The position numbers were made by a program, and so were the translations under genes. Positions 48,240 to 57,841 of a stretch of DNA of 64,000 nucleotides are shown here, in pieces; position 1 is the stretch's first letter; each line of letters opens with the position of its first letter. Under the pieces are notes generated by a model. The model was not told the origin of the DNA, ran no database searches, and saw only the letters and a program-made list of their open reading frames with translations. This DNA is from Oceanihabitans sp. 2_MG-2023 (GTDB lineage Bacteria > Bacteroidota > Bacteroidia > Flavobacteriales > Flavobacteriaceae), in NCBI RefSeq assembly GCF_030547245.1, contig NZ_JAUOQT010000003.1:546623-610622 (forward strand), read 5' to 3'.

Positions 48240-48812
48240 TTAATCGTGGTTATGACCTTCGTGACCTGGTTGCGTACTAGACTTTACTGGCACTGCTGCT
48301 GCATTAGATCCAGGTGCTGCTATACTTTGCACATTTTTTGCTACAGGTGCTTTAACTGGCGCATTAGGATCTGGCTTCACAAAAGCTTTAATCTTAACCG
48401 TTTCTTTTCCTGTTTTTGTATTTGCAGTTACAGTAATCGTTTTAGTTACGGCATTTTTACCTGAACCATTAAACTTCACTGTAAATTTCCCTGAATCTCC
48501 TGGAGATAAAGGCTCTTTAGACCAATCTTGAGGTACTGTACAACCACATGTACTTTTAATGTTTGTAATAACTAAAGGTGTTTTTCCTGTGTTTTTATAA
48601 GTAAATACAGTTTCTACAGGAGTTTTTGCTTCAATTTCACCAAAATCATGCTCACTCTTATCGAAAGTTAAAACTGGAAAATCACCAGCATTAGCATCTC
48701 TTACTGCTGCTTCTGCAACATTTTTGTCATCAATTTTTTTTGAGGCATCTTCTTTACATGAAGTAAAAGCGATTAAGCAAAATGCGCTTAAACCTAATAA
48801 TACTTTTTTCAT
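48240..48812 (-). CDS. DUF1573 lipoprotein
   Basis: A 190-residue lipoprotein (lipid Cys19, FTSC). The DUF1573 domain (about 45-145) has FDKSEHDFGEIEAKTPVETVF, the disulfide-type motif KSTCGCTVPQDWSKEP and SGKFTVKFN. The C-terminus is a Pro/Ala-rich tail ending HEGHNHD, a possible metal-binding sequence. The family is common in Bacteroidota and of unknown function. It lies between nusB and yajC. Confidence 0.9.
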   Translation of the reverse strand: MKKVLLGLSAFCLIAFTSCKEDASKKIDDKNVAEAAVRDANAGDFPVLTFDKSEHDFGEIEAKTPVETVFTYKNTGKTPLVITNIKSTCGCTVPQDWSKEPLSPGDSGKFTVKFNGSGKNAVTKTITVTANTKTGKETVKIKAFVKPDPNAPVKAPVAKNVQSIAAPGSNAAAVPVKSSTQPGHEGHNHD

Positions 48813-48872
48813 AATTCTATTTTTTATTGTTCAAAGTTATTTTTTGAGATGTAAATGTAATAAATTTTACAA

Positions 48873-49817
48873 TTATAGCAATCCTCTACCTATTTTATTT
48901 AACTTTTTCCCTTCTTGATATTCTTTCACTAATTTATCTAACACACCGTTTATAAATACACTACTTTTAGGTGTTGAGTACTCTTTAGCTATTTCTAAAT
49001 ATTCATTTATGGTAACTTTTACTGGTATAGAAGAAAAGTTTAACATTTCGCAAATACCCATTTTCAATAATATATAATCGATGCTAGCAATACGATCGGC
49101 ATCCCAATTTTTAGTTTTACCTTCAATTTCTGCGTTTAGCGTCGTTTGATTTAAAATGGTTTTTTTTAATAAATCTATTGCAAACTTTTTATCGTCTTCA
49201 TCTTTATATAAATCAGGAACAAAATGTGTTGGGTTGCTGTTTTGTTTCACCTTTTTTAATATCTTTAAAATGGCTGTATTAATTATTGGCAAATCATCTA
49301 ACCAAGTTAAATTTTTATCTTCAATATACTCGTAAAGTTTTTCGTTAGGTGCTACTATTTCTTTAAACACATCGACTACAAAGTCTTTATCTTCTTTAAA
49401 GGTGGAAGTTTTTGTTTGCATATATTCTGCATACAAATCGCTTGCAAGAATTTCTCTAAAAAGAATATCTACATATTCATCATCTAATTGCCAATTAGTG
49501 ATTTTATGTTTCTCTATATCATCAAGAAGAGCTGTGTCTTTTCTTAACATTAAAAAGACTTCATTATGAATTAATTTCTTGTTTGGATCTTTGTCTTCTT
49601 TAGTAGCAAGAAGCTTTTTTTGGGTTTTTTCTATATTGATTTCAGCCTTTTTATGCACCTCAATTAGTAAGGACATTAAAAGTAAATACAAATGGTACAT
49701 ACCATCTATACTTTGTAATAAAAACTTTTGGTCTTTATTAAAATTGTCACTTTCGCCTCCTTTAAAAGCGTAAAGGATTTGCATAACTTTAATACGAATG
49801 TGTCTTCTATTAAGCAT
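48873..49817 (-). CDS. nusB: Transcription antitermination factor NusB
   Basis: RNA-binding factor that with NusE and NusA promotes rRNA antitermination. At 314 residues it is longer than the about 140 residues of E. coli NusB; the extra length is in the N-terminal and middle part, as is usual in Bacteroidota. The core is the C-terminal domain with LKMGICEMLNFSSIPVKVTI, EYLEIAKEYSTPKSSVFING and LDKLVKE. The N-terminus LNRRHIRIKVMQILYAFKGG is the RNA-binding start. Confidence 0.93.
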   Translation of the reverse strand: MLNRRHIRIKVMQILYAFKGGESDNFNKDQKFLLQSIDGMYHLYLLLMSLLIEVHKKAEINIEKTQKKLLATKEDKDPNKKLIHNEVFLMLRKDTALLDDIEKHKITNWQLDDEYVDILFREILASDLYAEYMQTKTSTFKEDKDFVVDVFKEIVAPNEKLYEYIEDKNLTWLDDLPIINTAILKILKKVKQNSNPTHFVPDLYKDEDDKKFAIDLLKKTILNQTTLNAEIEGKTKNWDADRIASIDYILLKMGICEMLNFSSIPVKVTINEYLEIAKEYSTPKSSVFINGVLDKLVKEYQEGKKLNKIGRGLL

Positions 49818-49840
49818 ATAAAAAAGAACTTAGTTTAAAA

Positions 49841-49866
49841 AAGGCGAAAGTAGTTACTTTCGCCTT
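49841..49866 (-). terminator. Terminator of the amino acid dehydrogenase gene
   Basis: A 12-bp perfect stem (AAGGCGAAAGTA / TACTTTCGCCTT) with a T-run on the minus strand, between the dehydrogenase and nusB. Confidence 0.92.
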
Positions 49867-49890
49867 GATATTATAGTATTTTAAAAAAAA

Positions 49891-50994
49891 TTATTTAGAA
49901 TTTTCTAATTTTCTTGTTTCTATTCTACTTTTAGCAATATGAAGTGCTGCTTGATTGGTAGTTATAGCATTTGTATCTGCATTTTCTAAAATTTCAAGTG
50001 TAGTATTATAGATGTTTTCGGTTTTACGCATGATTTCTTTTTTATCATAACCTTCTAACTCTGCATAAACATTAATAATTCCTCCAGCATTTATTAAAAA
50101 ATCGGGTGCATATACAATTCCTTTTTCTTGAAGAATCATACCATGTTTAGCTTCTTCTGCCAATTGATTGTTAGCTGCTCCTGCTATTATTTTTGCTTTT
50201 AGTTTATTAATAGTATCATCATTAATGGTTGCTCCTAAAGCACAAGGTGCATAAATATCTACATCTTCACTATAAATATCATTTCCTGAGTAAATTGTAG
50301 CTCCATATTTTTTACTTACTTCTAATAAACGGTCTTGGTTAATATCAGATATAATAACCTTTGCTCCTTCGTTGGTTAAATGCTCTACAAGAGACTCACC
50401 AACATGACCAATACCTTGTACAATTACTTTTTTGTCTTCAAGAATATCGTTACCAAATTTATATTTAGCTGCAGCTTTCATTCCCATAAACACACCATAT
50501 GCTGTTATTGGTGATGGGTTTCCTGCTCCTCCTTTGCTTTCCGAAATACCTGTTACATAAGGGGTAACTTCACGAACCAAATCCATATCTGCAGTTTCCA
50601 TTCCTACATCTTCTGCAGTAATATATCTTCCGCTTAAAGAATGTACAAATTCACCAAACTTTTTCATTAGTTCTGGTGTTTTTTGCGTTTTAGCATCTCC
50701 AATAATTACCGCTTTTCCACCTCCAAGATTTAAACCTGTAATTGCCGATTTAAAAGTCATTCCGCGAGATAAACGTAATACATCGTTTAAAGCTTCCCAT
50801 TCATTATTATATTGCCACATTCTAGTTCCGCCAAGTGCAGGTCCTAATACTGTATTATGAATTCCAATTATTGCTTTTAAACCTGTATCTTTGTCATTGC
50901 AAAAAACAATTTGCTCATGATTATCGAATGAAAATTGTCCAAAAACAGGATCTATTTTTTTAAGATCGTTTGCATTAATAACGTCTGAAACCAT
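49891..50994 (-). CDS. Leu/Glu/Phe/Val-type amino acid dehydrogenase
   Basis: An NAD-dependent oxidative deaminase of 367 residues. Catalytic Lys94 is in LGGGKAVIIGD and the Rossmann motif is GIGHVGESL. The loop GPALGGTRMW binds the substrate. Length and motifs fit leucine dehydrogenase best, but the family includes Phe and Val enzymes. It probably starts branched-chain amino acid breakdown. Confidence 0.92.
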   Translation of the reverse strand: MVSDVINANDLKKIDPVFGQFSFDNHEQIVFCNDKDTGLKAIIGIHNTVLGPALGGTRMWQYNNEWEALNDVLRLSRGMTFKSAITGLNLGGGKAVIIGDAKTQKTPELMKKFGEFVHSLSGRYITAEDVGMETADMDLVREVTPYVTGISESKGGAGNPSPITAYGVFMGMKAAAKYKFGNDILEDKKVIVQGIGHVGESLVEHLTNEGAKVIISDINQDRLLEVSKKYGATIYSGNDIYSEDVDIYAPCALGATINDDTINKLKAKIIAGAANNQLAEEAKHGMILQEKGIVYAPDFLINAGGIINVYAELEGYDKKEIMRKTENIYNTTLEILENADTNAITTNQAALHIAKSRIETRKLENSK

Positions 50995-51138
50995 TTAATT
51001 TTAATTTAAAGTTAGGGTTGCTGTTTTGATAATTTCAAAAAAACATCGTGCAAAATTAAACCAATATTCATATAAACACAACAAAATCGCTGTTAAATTA
51101 TGAAATTGACAAAAACTAACAAAACACAATTTCTGTAA

Positions 51139-52893
51139 ATGAAAGAATTACAGCATCTAAATAAGTACTTTTTAAAATATAAATTTAGTTTAATTTTTGG
51201 TATTTTAATAACTATAGCCTCAAAGATTTTTTTATTATACACTCCTCGGTTAATTAGAAAGTCTATTAATATAGTCGATGCATATAGAATAGGTACAACG
51301 TCAGATATTCAATTTGTTAAAGCCGAGCTATTAGAAAACATTTTATATATCATTGGTGCAGCATTAATTACAGGGATTCTTACCTTTTTTATGCGACAAA
51401 CGTTAATTAATGTATCGCGTTATATTGAGTTTGATTTAAAAAATGAAGTATACCAACAATATCAAAAACTATCTCTCAATTTTTACAAAAAAAATAGAAC
51501 TGGTGATTTAATGAACCGAATTAGTGAAGATGTTGGAAAAGTACGTATGTATGTAGGCCCTGCTATTATGTATAGTATAAACACGATTACACTTTTTATA
51601 ATTGTTATTGGTTCCATGTATAGTCAATCCCCAAAATTAACTTTATACACATTAATTCCATTACCTATTTTATCTATAATTGTTTTTAAAGTTAGTAAAG
51701 AAATACACAAGAGAAGTACTATAGTACAAGAATATTTATCTAAACTTTCAACTTTTACACAAGAATCTTTTAGCGGAATCTCTATTATTAAAGCCTACGG
51801 TATGGAACCGCAAACCTTTACTAATTTTGATACACTTTCAACTTCTAGCAAAGAAAAACAATTACATTTAGTTAAAGTACAAGCCTTATTTTTTCCAACA
51901 ATGATATTATTAATAGGGCTGAGTAATTTAATTGTTATTTACATTGGTGGAAAACAATATATAAATGGCGAAATTGAAAGCTTAGGAACCATTGCCGAAT
52001 TTATTATTTATGTAAATATGCTAACTTGGCCAGTTGCAACTGTTGGTTGGGTAACCTCTATTATACAACAAGCTGAAGCCTCACAAAAACGCATCAATCA
52101 TTTTTTAAAGATAGAACCTGAAATACAGAATAAGGTAAATGAAACCAGTATCATCGAAGGAAATATTTCATTTAAAAACGTATCCTTTACTTATGATGAC
52201 ACTAATATTGAAGCTTTAAAAGATGTAAGTTTTAACGTAAATGCAGGAGAAACATTAGCCATTATAGGAAAAACAGGTTCTGGGAAATCTACTATTTTAG
52301 ATCTTATTGGAAGGCTTTACGATATAAAAAACGGCCAGTTATTAATTGATAATAAACCAATAGACCAAGTAAACCTTAATGATTTACGAAATAGCATTGG
52401 TTATGTTCCGCAAGACGCTTTTTTATTTAGCGATACCATTAACAACAATATTAAATTTGGTAAAGAAGACGCAACAGATGAAGAAGCAATTCAAGCGGCT
52501 AAAAATGCACAAGTTCACAAAAACATTACTGGGTTTACAAAGGGGTATGAAACCATTTTAGGGGAACGTGGCATTACACTTTCTGGCGGACAAAAACAGC
52601 GTGTATCTATAGCTAGAGCAATTCTTAAAGACCCACAAATATTATTATTTGACGATTGCCTTTCTGCTGTAGATACAGAAACCGAAGAAAAAATACTAAA
52701 AAGCTTAAACAAGCTCTCTAAAGGAAAAACCACGATTATTGTTAGTCATAGAATATCGTCTGCTAAAAATGCAAACAATATTATTGTATTAGACGATGGT
52801 AAAATTATACAAGAAGGATCACATGAACAATTAATAGATCAAGCTGGGTATTACAAAGACTTATACCTAAAGCAACTCTCTGAAAAAGTGTAG
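51139..52893 (+). CDS. ABC exporter, MsbA/McjD-like half transporter
   Basis: A 584-residue half transporter. The membrane domain (about 1-315) holds six segments and the ATPase the rest. Walker A is GKTGSGKST (377-385), the signature LSGGQKQR, Walker B ILLFDDCLSA and the H-loop SHR. It lacks an N-terminal peptidase domain, so the cargo is likely a lipid or drug-like compound. The gene stands alone. Confidence 0.94.
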   Translation: MKELQHLNKYFLKYKFSLIFGILITIASKIFLLYTPRLIRKSINIVDAYRIGTTSDIQFVKAELLENILYIIGAALITGILTFFMRQTLINVSRYIEFDLKNEVYQQYQKLSLNFYKKNRTGDLMNRISEDVGKVRMYVGPAIMYSINTITLFIIVIGSMYSQSPKLTLYTLIPLPILSIIVFKVSKEIHKRSTIVQEYLSKLSTFTQESFSGISIIKAYGMEPQTFTNFDTLSTSSKEKQLHLVKVQALFFPTMILLIGLSNLIVIYIGGKQYINGEIESLGTIAEFIIYVNMLTWPVATVGWVTSIIQQAEASQKRINHFLKIEPEIQNKVNETSIIEGNISFKNVSFTYDDTNIEALKDVSFNVNAGETLAIIGKTGSGKSTILDLIGRLYDIKNGQLLIDNKPIDQVNLNDLRNSIGYVPQDAFLFSDTINNNIKFGKEDATDEEAIQAAKNAQVHKNITGFTKGYETILGERGITLSGGQKQRVSIARAILKDPQILLFDDCLSAVDTETEEKILKSLNKLSKGKTTIIVSHRISSAKNANNIIVLDDGKIIQEGSHEQLIDQAGYYKDLYLKQLSEKV

Positions 52894-53031
52894 TAACCTC
52901 ATTATTAACACCAACAATAACACACTGTACATTAGACGTTTAAAAAGATTTGTAACATTTAGTTGGTGGTTATGTATTTTTTTTTGATTTTTGAAGTTCT
53001 ATTAATTAAACCTTAATATAAAAACAAGACT

Positions 53032-53439
53032 ATGGAAACCAACGGAATGATGGAGAAAGAGGAAATTTATTCTAAAGTATTAAGAGCAGGACGACGCACT
53101 TATTTTTTTGATGTTAGAGCTACTAAAGCAGGAGATTATTACTTAACGGTAACAGAAAGTAAAAAGTTCACTAATGATGATGGTTCTTTTCATTATAAGA
53201 AACATAAAATTTATATTTATAAAGAAGATTTCTCTGAATTCAATAGTATTTTAGCAGAAATGACAGATTATATTATCGCCGAAAAAGGAGATGAAGTAAT
53301 TAGCGAACGTCACCAAAAAGACTTTAAAAAAGAATATAATACAGATACTGTAACAGAAAGCACAGCAACTTCGCAAACAGATGCGCCTTCAGAAACTGTA
53401 GAAAGTAGATTTACAGATGTAGATTTTGATGATATTTAA
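53032..53439 (+). CDS. DUF3276 (PUR-family) protein
   Basis: A 135-residue protein. The first 85 residues are a PUR-alpha-like single-stranded nucleic-acid-binding fold, with KVLRAGRRTYFFDVRATKAG and YYLTVTESKKF. The rest is an acidic Thr/Ser-rich tail ending VDFDDI, which could bind a partner. The family is specific to Bacteroidota. Confidence 0.93.
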   Translation: METNGMMEKEEIYSKVLRAGRRTYFFDVRATKAGDYYLTVTESKKFTNDDGSFHYKKHKIYIYKEDFSEFNSILAEMTDYIIAEKGDEVISERHQKDFKKEYNTDTVTESTATSQTDAPSETVESRFTDVDFDDI

Positions 53440-53462
53440 TATCTAAAAAACTTTTAAATTTT

Positions 53463-53492
53463 AAAACCGTTGCTTCTAGTAGCGGTTTTTTT
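53463..53492 (+). terminator. Terminator after DUF3276 gene
   Basis: Stem AAAACCG/CGGTTTT extended by TGCT/AGTA-type pairs, with a T-run on the plus strand. Confidence 0.85.
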
Positions 53493-53593
53493 GTTCCCTT
53501 ATTTAACTAAATAGCGTTATATTTTAAAAAATAAAATTCGAAGCGCTTGACTTTCCTCTTAATTAAAGAAATTACTTCTTAGCTCGCAACGAA

Positions 53594-54625
53594 TTAATAC
53601 TTCACATAAAACAAAGCTAAAACAATAACTACCAATACATATAAAGCTGCTATTTGCCAGCTAAAGAAACTAGCTAAAAGGAATACTAGTACTAAAAGCC
53701 AGACCGGAAATAAGGTAATATAAAGAGCAAACCTAAAAGTAGCTACAAACTCTATTTCCTTAATTTTTGGCCTTGCATAATTTTTCCAAACAAAGAAAGG
53801 AATACTAAAATTTACTAAAAGCAGGTACTTTATAAACGTTTTTAAAAAGTTTGTTTTAGATGTTTCCTGTTTTGGGCAAGCATCAAAGTTAGAAGCAATA
53901 CAATTATTTACTATTTCCGGTTTTAAAAAATCAACTTCTTTAGCTTCTAGTCTCTTTATAATTTCCTCGTAATTAGTTGCAGGAATATGTGTCGTTAATT
54001 TACAAATAGCTTGATGCACATCGTTTTTAAGCGCATTTATGGCTTGGTTTTTATCTGTAGTCACATAGTTTTTTGCAGCAATAGGCTTTCCAAAGAAAAC
54101 AGAAGTACTATCTGGAAAAGCATCTGCTTGCAAATAATTAATTCCTACAGGAACAATTTGCAAATCGACTTCAGGGTACTTCTCTAAAGTTTCAAAAATA
54201 ATTCGGGTAAACCCTTTGCTTAAAGGTCTAACGGTTCGGTTAATATGATGATTTCCTTCTGGAAAAATAACGACAGCTTTATTCTGTTTTAAAATATTTG
54301 TACATGTAGAAAATATTGAATTATTATTACTAATACTACTCCAACCGTCTCGAATTCTATAAACAGGAAGCATTTGCAGACTCCTCAAAACCTTATCAAT
54401 AATAGGTTTATTAAATACGGAAGCTCTGGTTAGAAAGTAACAAAATCTTCCAGACTTTGCTGCAATTAATAAAGGATCAATAAGCGCATTTTGATGGTTG
54501 CTTAAAAATAGAACAGGCTTATTTTTTGGTACATTATGTACATTATACACTTTAAAACTCTTGTAGTAAAAAAAGAGTCCGATTCTAATGTAAGTTCGTA
54601 TAAAATGTAACCAAAGTAGTTTCAA
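53594..54625 (-). CDS. PlsC-like acyltransferase
   Basis: A 343-residue membrane acyltransferase. The catalytic motif reads NHQNALID (His44, Asp50), with five residues between His and Asp, a variant seen in GPAT-like proteins, and FPEG at 121-124 is the substrate-binding motif. Two C-terminal hydrophobic segments (about 285-340) anchor the protein. It probably acylates glycerol-3-phosphate or lysophosphatidate. Bile acid symporter gene is 5 bp upstream. Confidence 0.88.
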   Translation of the reverse strand: MKLLWLHFIRTYIRIGLFFYYKSFKVYNVHNVPKNKPVLFLSNHQNALIDPLLIAAKSGRFCYFLTRASVFNKPIIDKVLRSLQMLPVYRIRDGWSSISNNNSIFSTCTNILKQNKAVVIFPEGNHHINRTVRPLSKGFTRIIFETLEKYPEVDLQIVPVGINYLQADAFPDSTSVFFGKPIAAKNYVTTDKNQAINALKNDVHQAICKLTTHIPATNYEEIIKRLEAKEVDFLKPEIVNNCIASNFDACPKQETSKTNFLKTFIKYLLLVNFSIPFFVWKNYARPKIKEIEFVATFRFALYITLFPVWLLVLVFLLASFFSWQIAALYVLVVIVLALFYVKY

Positions 54626-54630
54626 ATCTG

Positions 54631-55530
54631 TTATTTTTTAGAATTTGCAGACCAATAAAAAGATAAGCATAAACCAGAAACAATATGCCAAATCCCCCAA
54701 AAGGCTGCAATTAAAGCCATTCCACCCAATCCGTTAAAAAACGTAAAAATAAGTAATAAGCCCAAACCTGAGTTTTGAATTCCTGTTTCTATTGCTAATG
54801 TTTTTTGATTCTTGAAGGATAAACCAAATGCTTTTGCAAGAAAAAAACCTAAAGCTAGTGCAATTATATTGTGACTAATTCCTAACAATAATACTTTATC
54901 GATGTAGGCATTAAAAATATCTAAATTATTTGAAAACGCAATAACCACAATAGCGACGAAAACAATAATAGAAAATGGTTTTAATATTTTAGAAAGTTTT
55001 TTCGCTAGTTCTGGCATTTTACTTCGCAAGTACATTCCTAATAATAACGGAATTCCTAAAATGAGTAATACTAGTTTCACTAGATCTAAAAAATTTAATT
55101 CTACATTTTGTAAAAGTTGTGCTGTAGGTTGGTATAAGTTTCCATAAAACTGAAAATTTAAAGGTGTTAAAAACATAGCCAAAAAAGTTGCAAATGCTGT
55201 TAAACTTACCGAAAGCGCTGTATTTCCTTTTGCAAGATGCGTCATGAAGTTCGATATATTTCCGCCAGGACAAGCAGCAACCATCATCATACCAAGTGCG
55301 ATACTTGCTTGAGGTTTAATAAGCAAAATAAAAAGATAGGTAATAAAAGGTAGCAATACAAATTGTGATACAATACCGAGTAAGACTACTTTTGGTTGCT
55401 TAAATAATTGTTTAAAATCGTTTACCGTTACACCAAGGGCAACGCCAAACATAACGACTGCTAATGCTAGATTTAAAACCCAAAGACCGTTAGCATCAAA
55501 ATTAATTTTTACATTGTCTAATTCTAGCAT
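54631..55530 (-). CDS. BASS-family sodium symporter
   Basis: A 299-residue membrane protein with about nine to ten membrane segments. MVAACPGGNISNFMTHLAKGN is the sodium-site crossover motif and ETGIQNSGLGLLL the second one. It imports an organic anion with sodium. It overlaps no neighbour but lies 2 bp from csaA and 5 bp from the acyltransferase. Confidence 0.9.
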   Translation of the reverse strand: MLELDNVKINFDANGLWVLNLALAVVMFGVALGVTVNDFKQLFKQPKVVLLGIVSQFVLLPFITYLFILLIKPQASIALGMMMVAACPGGNISNFMTHLAKGNTALSVSLTAFATFLAMFLTPLNFQFYGNLYQPTAQLLQNVELNFLDLVKLVLLILGIPLLLGMYLRSKMPELAKKLSKILKPFSIIVFVAIVVIAFSNNLDIFNAYIDKVLLLGISHNIIALALGFFLAKAFGLSFKNQKTLAIETGIQNSGLGLLLIFTFFNGLGGMALIAAFWGIWHIVSGLCLSFYWSANSKK

Positions 55531-55532
55531 AT

Positions 55533-55868
55533 TTATGAGACAGTCGTTCCGTTTTTAACTTTGTTTTCCGGGTTTAATAAAATTACATCTTTATTTTTTA
55601 CAGCACCAAGTACCAAACATTCGCTCATTAGTTTACCTATCTGTTTTTTTTCAAAATTAACAACAGCAACAATTTGCTTGTTAAGTAAATCTTCTTTTTT
55701 GTATAAGGTAGTAATTTGGGCTGAAGACTTTTTAATTCCTAAATCTCCAAAATCAATGCTAAGAATATATGCTGGATTTCTGGCTTCCGGAAAATCTTGA
55801 ACTTCTATAATGGTTCCTACACGTAGATCTACTTTGCTAAAATCTTCAAAAGTTATGGGTTGTGTCAT
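55533..55868 (-). CDS. csaA: CsaA-type tRNA-binding protein
   Basis: A 111-residue protein that is one tRNA-binding OB-fold (EMAP/CsaA). The hallmarks are FSKVDLRVGTIIEVQDFPEAR, LGIKKSSAQIT and QIVAVVNFEKKQIGKLMSECL. CsaA acts as an RNA-binding or secretion-related chaperone. It starts a three-gene minus-strand run. Confidence 0.92.
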   Translation of the reverse strand: MTQPITFEDFSKVDLRVGTIIEVQDFPEARNPAYILSIDFGDLGIKKSSAQITTLYKKEDLLNKQIVAVVNFEKKQIGKLMSECLVLGAVKNKDVILLNPENKVKNGTTVS

Positions 55869-56017
55869 TTTATTTCGTTAGAGAGGCTTAATATATTGAT
55901 TTTTTACTACTAATAGTTGTGAATAAAAAAAATAATTTCAGATAAATTGAAACATCCTTTCTTATTGTTTTCCGCTTTTATTGTTATCTTATTCCTTTAT
56001 TTTAAAAACCAATAAAA

Positions 56018-56572
56018 ATGGCAAGAACTCCATCTAACATGCTTCCTTTAGGAACAAAAGCACCAGATTTTAAATTACTAGATACTGTTTCTAAAGCATA
56101 CTTAACCCTTCAGCAATTAAAAGGAAAACAAGCAACAGTAATTATGTTTATATGCAACCATTGCCCTTTTGTTATTCATGTAAACCCTGCTTTGGTAGAA
56201 ATAGCTAAAAAATACGAAGCACAAGGTATTCATTTTATTGCAATTTCTAGTAATGATGCAGAAAACTATCCGCAGGATGCTCCAGAAAAAATGACAACAC
56301 ACGCTAAAAAAAACGGCTATCCGTTTTCGTATTTATATGATAAAACACAAGACGTTGCTAAAGCCTACGACGCTGCATGCACACCAGATTTTTATGTTTT
56401 CAACTCCGAATTAAACTTAGTTTATCGAGGACAGTTAGACGATTCAAGACCTGGAAATGGCGTAGCTGTTTCAGGATTAGATTTACGACATGCTTTAGAT
56501 TGTATTTTAAGTAAAACAGAAAACGAGAAACTACAAAAACCAAGTATTGGTTGTAATATAAAATGGAAGTAA
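56018..56572 (+). CDS. Thioredoxin-like (AhpC/TSA) protein
   Basis: A 184-residue cytoplasmic protein. The thioredoxin-fold motif is CNHCP (Cys46, Cys49) in a VIMFICNHCPFV context, and AKAYDAACTPDFYVF contains the cis-Pro. It belongs to a common group of peroxiredoxin-like reductases. It is the last ordinary gene before the integrase, 59 bp away. Confidence 0.9.
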   Translation: MARTPSNMLPLGTKAPDFKLLDTVSKAYLTLQQLKGKQATVIMFICNHCPFVIHVNPALVEIAKKYEAQGIHFIAISSNDAENYPQDAPEKMTTHAKKNGYPFSYLYDKTQDVAKAYDAACTPDFYVFNSELNLVYRGQLDDSRPGNGVAVSGLDLRHALDCILSKTENEKLQKPSIGCNIKWK

Positions 56573-56631
56573 ATCCATTTGCTTTTGTGTGGTATATTTT
56601 CTATATTTATAGGTCGATTTTTAAATAAACT

Positions 56632-57798
56632 ATGCAAAATACAATCATTACACTAAAGCCTAAATACCATCATAAAGAGGAGCAAATTTTAATTTGTTTT
56701 CCATATGATGAAGCTGCTATCCAATTAGTAAGAACAATTGCTGGTAGAAAATGGAGTAAAAGTTTACAAAGCTGGTATGTAAAACGTTCATCAGAATCGT
56801 TAGAAACTATAAAAAAAGTACTACATAAGTATATAATTGATGATTCTATTCTTAAAAATAGTACACCTATAAAAACATATCACTATTCAACTTTACTTAC
56901 CAAAGATCAAAAAAAAATATTAAATGGGTTTTATAAATATTTAAAAGGAAAAAGATATAGTCAAAGTACTTTAAACACCTATACTTTTTTAACAGCAGAT
57001 TTTTTAGCGTACTACCACAAAGAAGAAATAAATGGTTTAAGCAATAGACATGTAGAGCTTTATATTGAAGATATCTATATAAAAAGGCAATATTCTATTA
57101 GTAAACAGCGTCAATTTATTAGTGCTTTAAAGCTTTTTAAACGTTATTACCCAAATATTTCAATAGAAGAACTACTACTTGTTAGACCTAAAAGAGATAA
57201 AAAATTACCAACCGTTTTATCTTTAGAGGAAGTAATTAAAATAATAAGTGTTACAAAAAACCTAAAGCATCGTGCTATAATTGCATTAATATATTCTTGT
57301 GGGTTGCGCATTAGCGAATTAATAAATTTAGAACTAAGTCATATTGATATAGAGCGAAGACAACTAACAATAAAAAATGCAAAAGGAAGAAAAGATCGTT
57401 ATGTAATAATAGCAGATAGTTTTTTACCATTACTACACAATTATCTAAATACTTATAAGCCAAAAATATATTTTGCTGAAGGCCAAAAAAATGAGAATAA
57501 ATACAGTCCTGAAAGCATACGAGCATTTTTAAACAAAAACTGTAAGTTAGCACAAATAAAAAAAAGAGTAACACCACACACACTTAGACATAGTTATGCT
57601 ACACATTTATTAGAACAAGGAACAGACATACGATACATTCAAGCATTATTAGGGCATTCGAAACCGGAAACCACTATGATATATACTCATGTAGCAAAGA
57701 AAGATTTACTTGCAATAGCAAGTCCATTAGACCATGCTGTAAAGCAAATTATGGAAACCCGTAAACAGCAGGGAAAAGTTGGGATATCCAGAACGTAA
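56632..57798 (+). CDS. Integron-like tyrosine recombinase (non-IntI type)
   Basis: A site-specific recombinase of 388 residues, longer than XerC/D (about 298) because of an extra N-terminal part (1-85; GRKWSKSLQSWYV recalls a HARP-like fold, uncertain). A SAM-like core-binding domain follows (about 90-175), then the catalytic domain with the full set: Arg226, Lys251, His316, Arg319, His342 and nucleophile Tyr351 (IYTHV). There is no IntI-specific insert between Arg226 and His316. After the nucleophile, SPLD (364-367) matches the tail of integron integrases. It reads toward the cassette array and is the only recombinase here, so it is the likely cassette integrase. Confidence 0.88.
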   Translation: MQNTIITLKPKYHHKEEQILICFPYDEAAIQLVRTIAGRKWSKSLQSWYVKRSSESLETIKKVLHKYIIDDSILKNSTPIKTYHYSTLLTKDQKKILNGFYKYLKGKRYSQSTLNTYTFLTADFLAYYHKEEINGLSNRHVELYIEDIYIKRQYSISKQRQFISALKLFKRYYPNISIEELLLVRPKRDKKLPTVLSLEEVIKIISVTKNLKHRAIIALIYSCGLRISELINLELSHIDIERRQLTIKNAKGRKDRYVIIADSFLPLLHNYLNTYKPKIYFAEGQKNENKYSPESIRAFLNKNCKLAQIKKRVTPHTLRHSYATHLLEQGTDIRYIQALLGHSKPETTMIYTHVAKKDLLAIASPLDHAVKQIMETRKQQGKVGISRT

Positions 57799-57810
57799 GA
57801 ACCAAAAAAT

Positions 57811-57841
57811 GTTATATTTGTTAGGATATAACCAGTTGTAA
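57811..57841 (+). other. Candidate attI site
   Basis: GTTATA and TATAAC (57811-57816, 57827-57832) form an inverted repeat next to the core CCAGTTGTAA, where GTTGTAA (57835-57841) is the presumed crossover core, cut between G57835 and T57836. The position 37 bp after the integrase stop fits an attI. Cassette 1 begins here. Confidence 0.55.

Noticed and set aside
56632..57798. Integrase as the chromosomal XerC/XerD dimer-resolution enzyme
   Set aside because: It is longer by about 90 residues, has the extra N-terminal part and sits beside a cassette array rather than a dif-like site. No dif sequence is seen.
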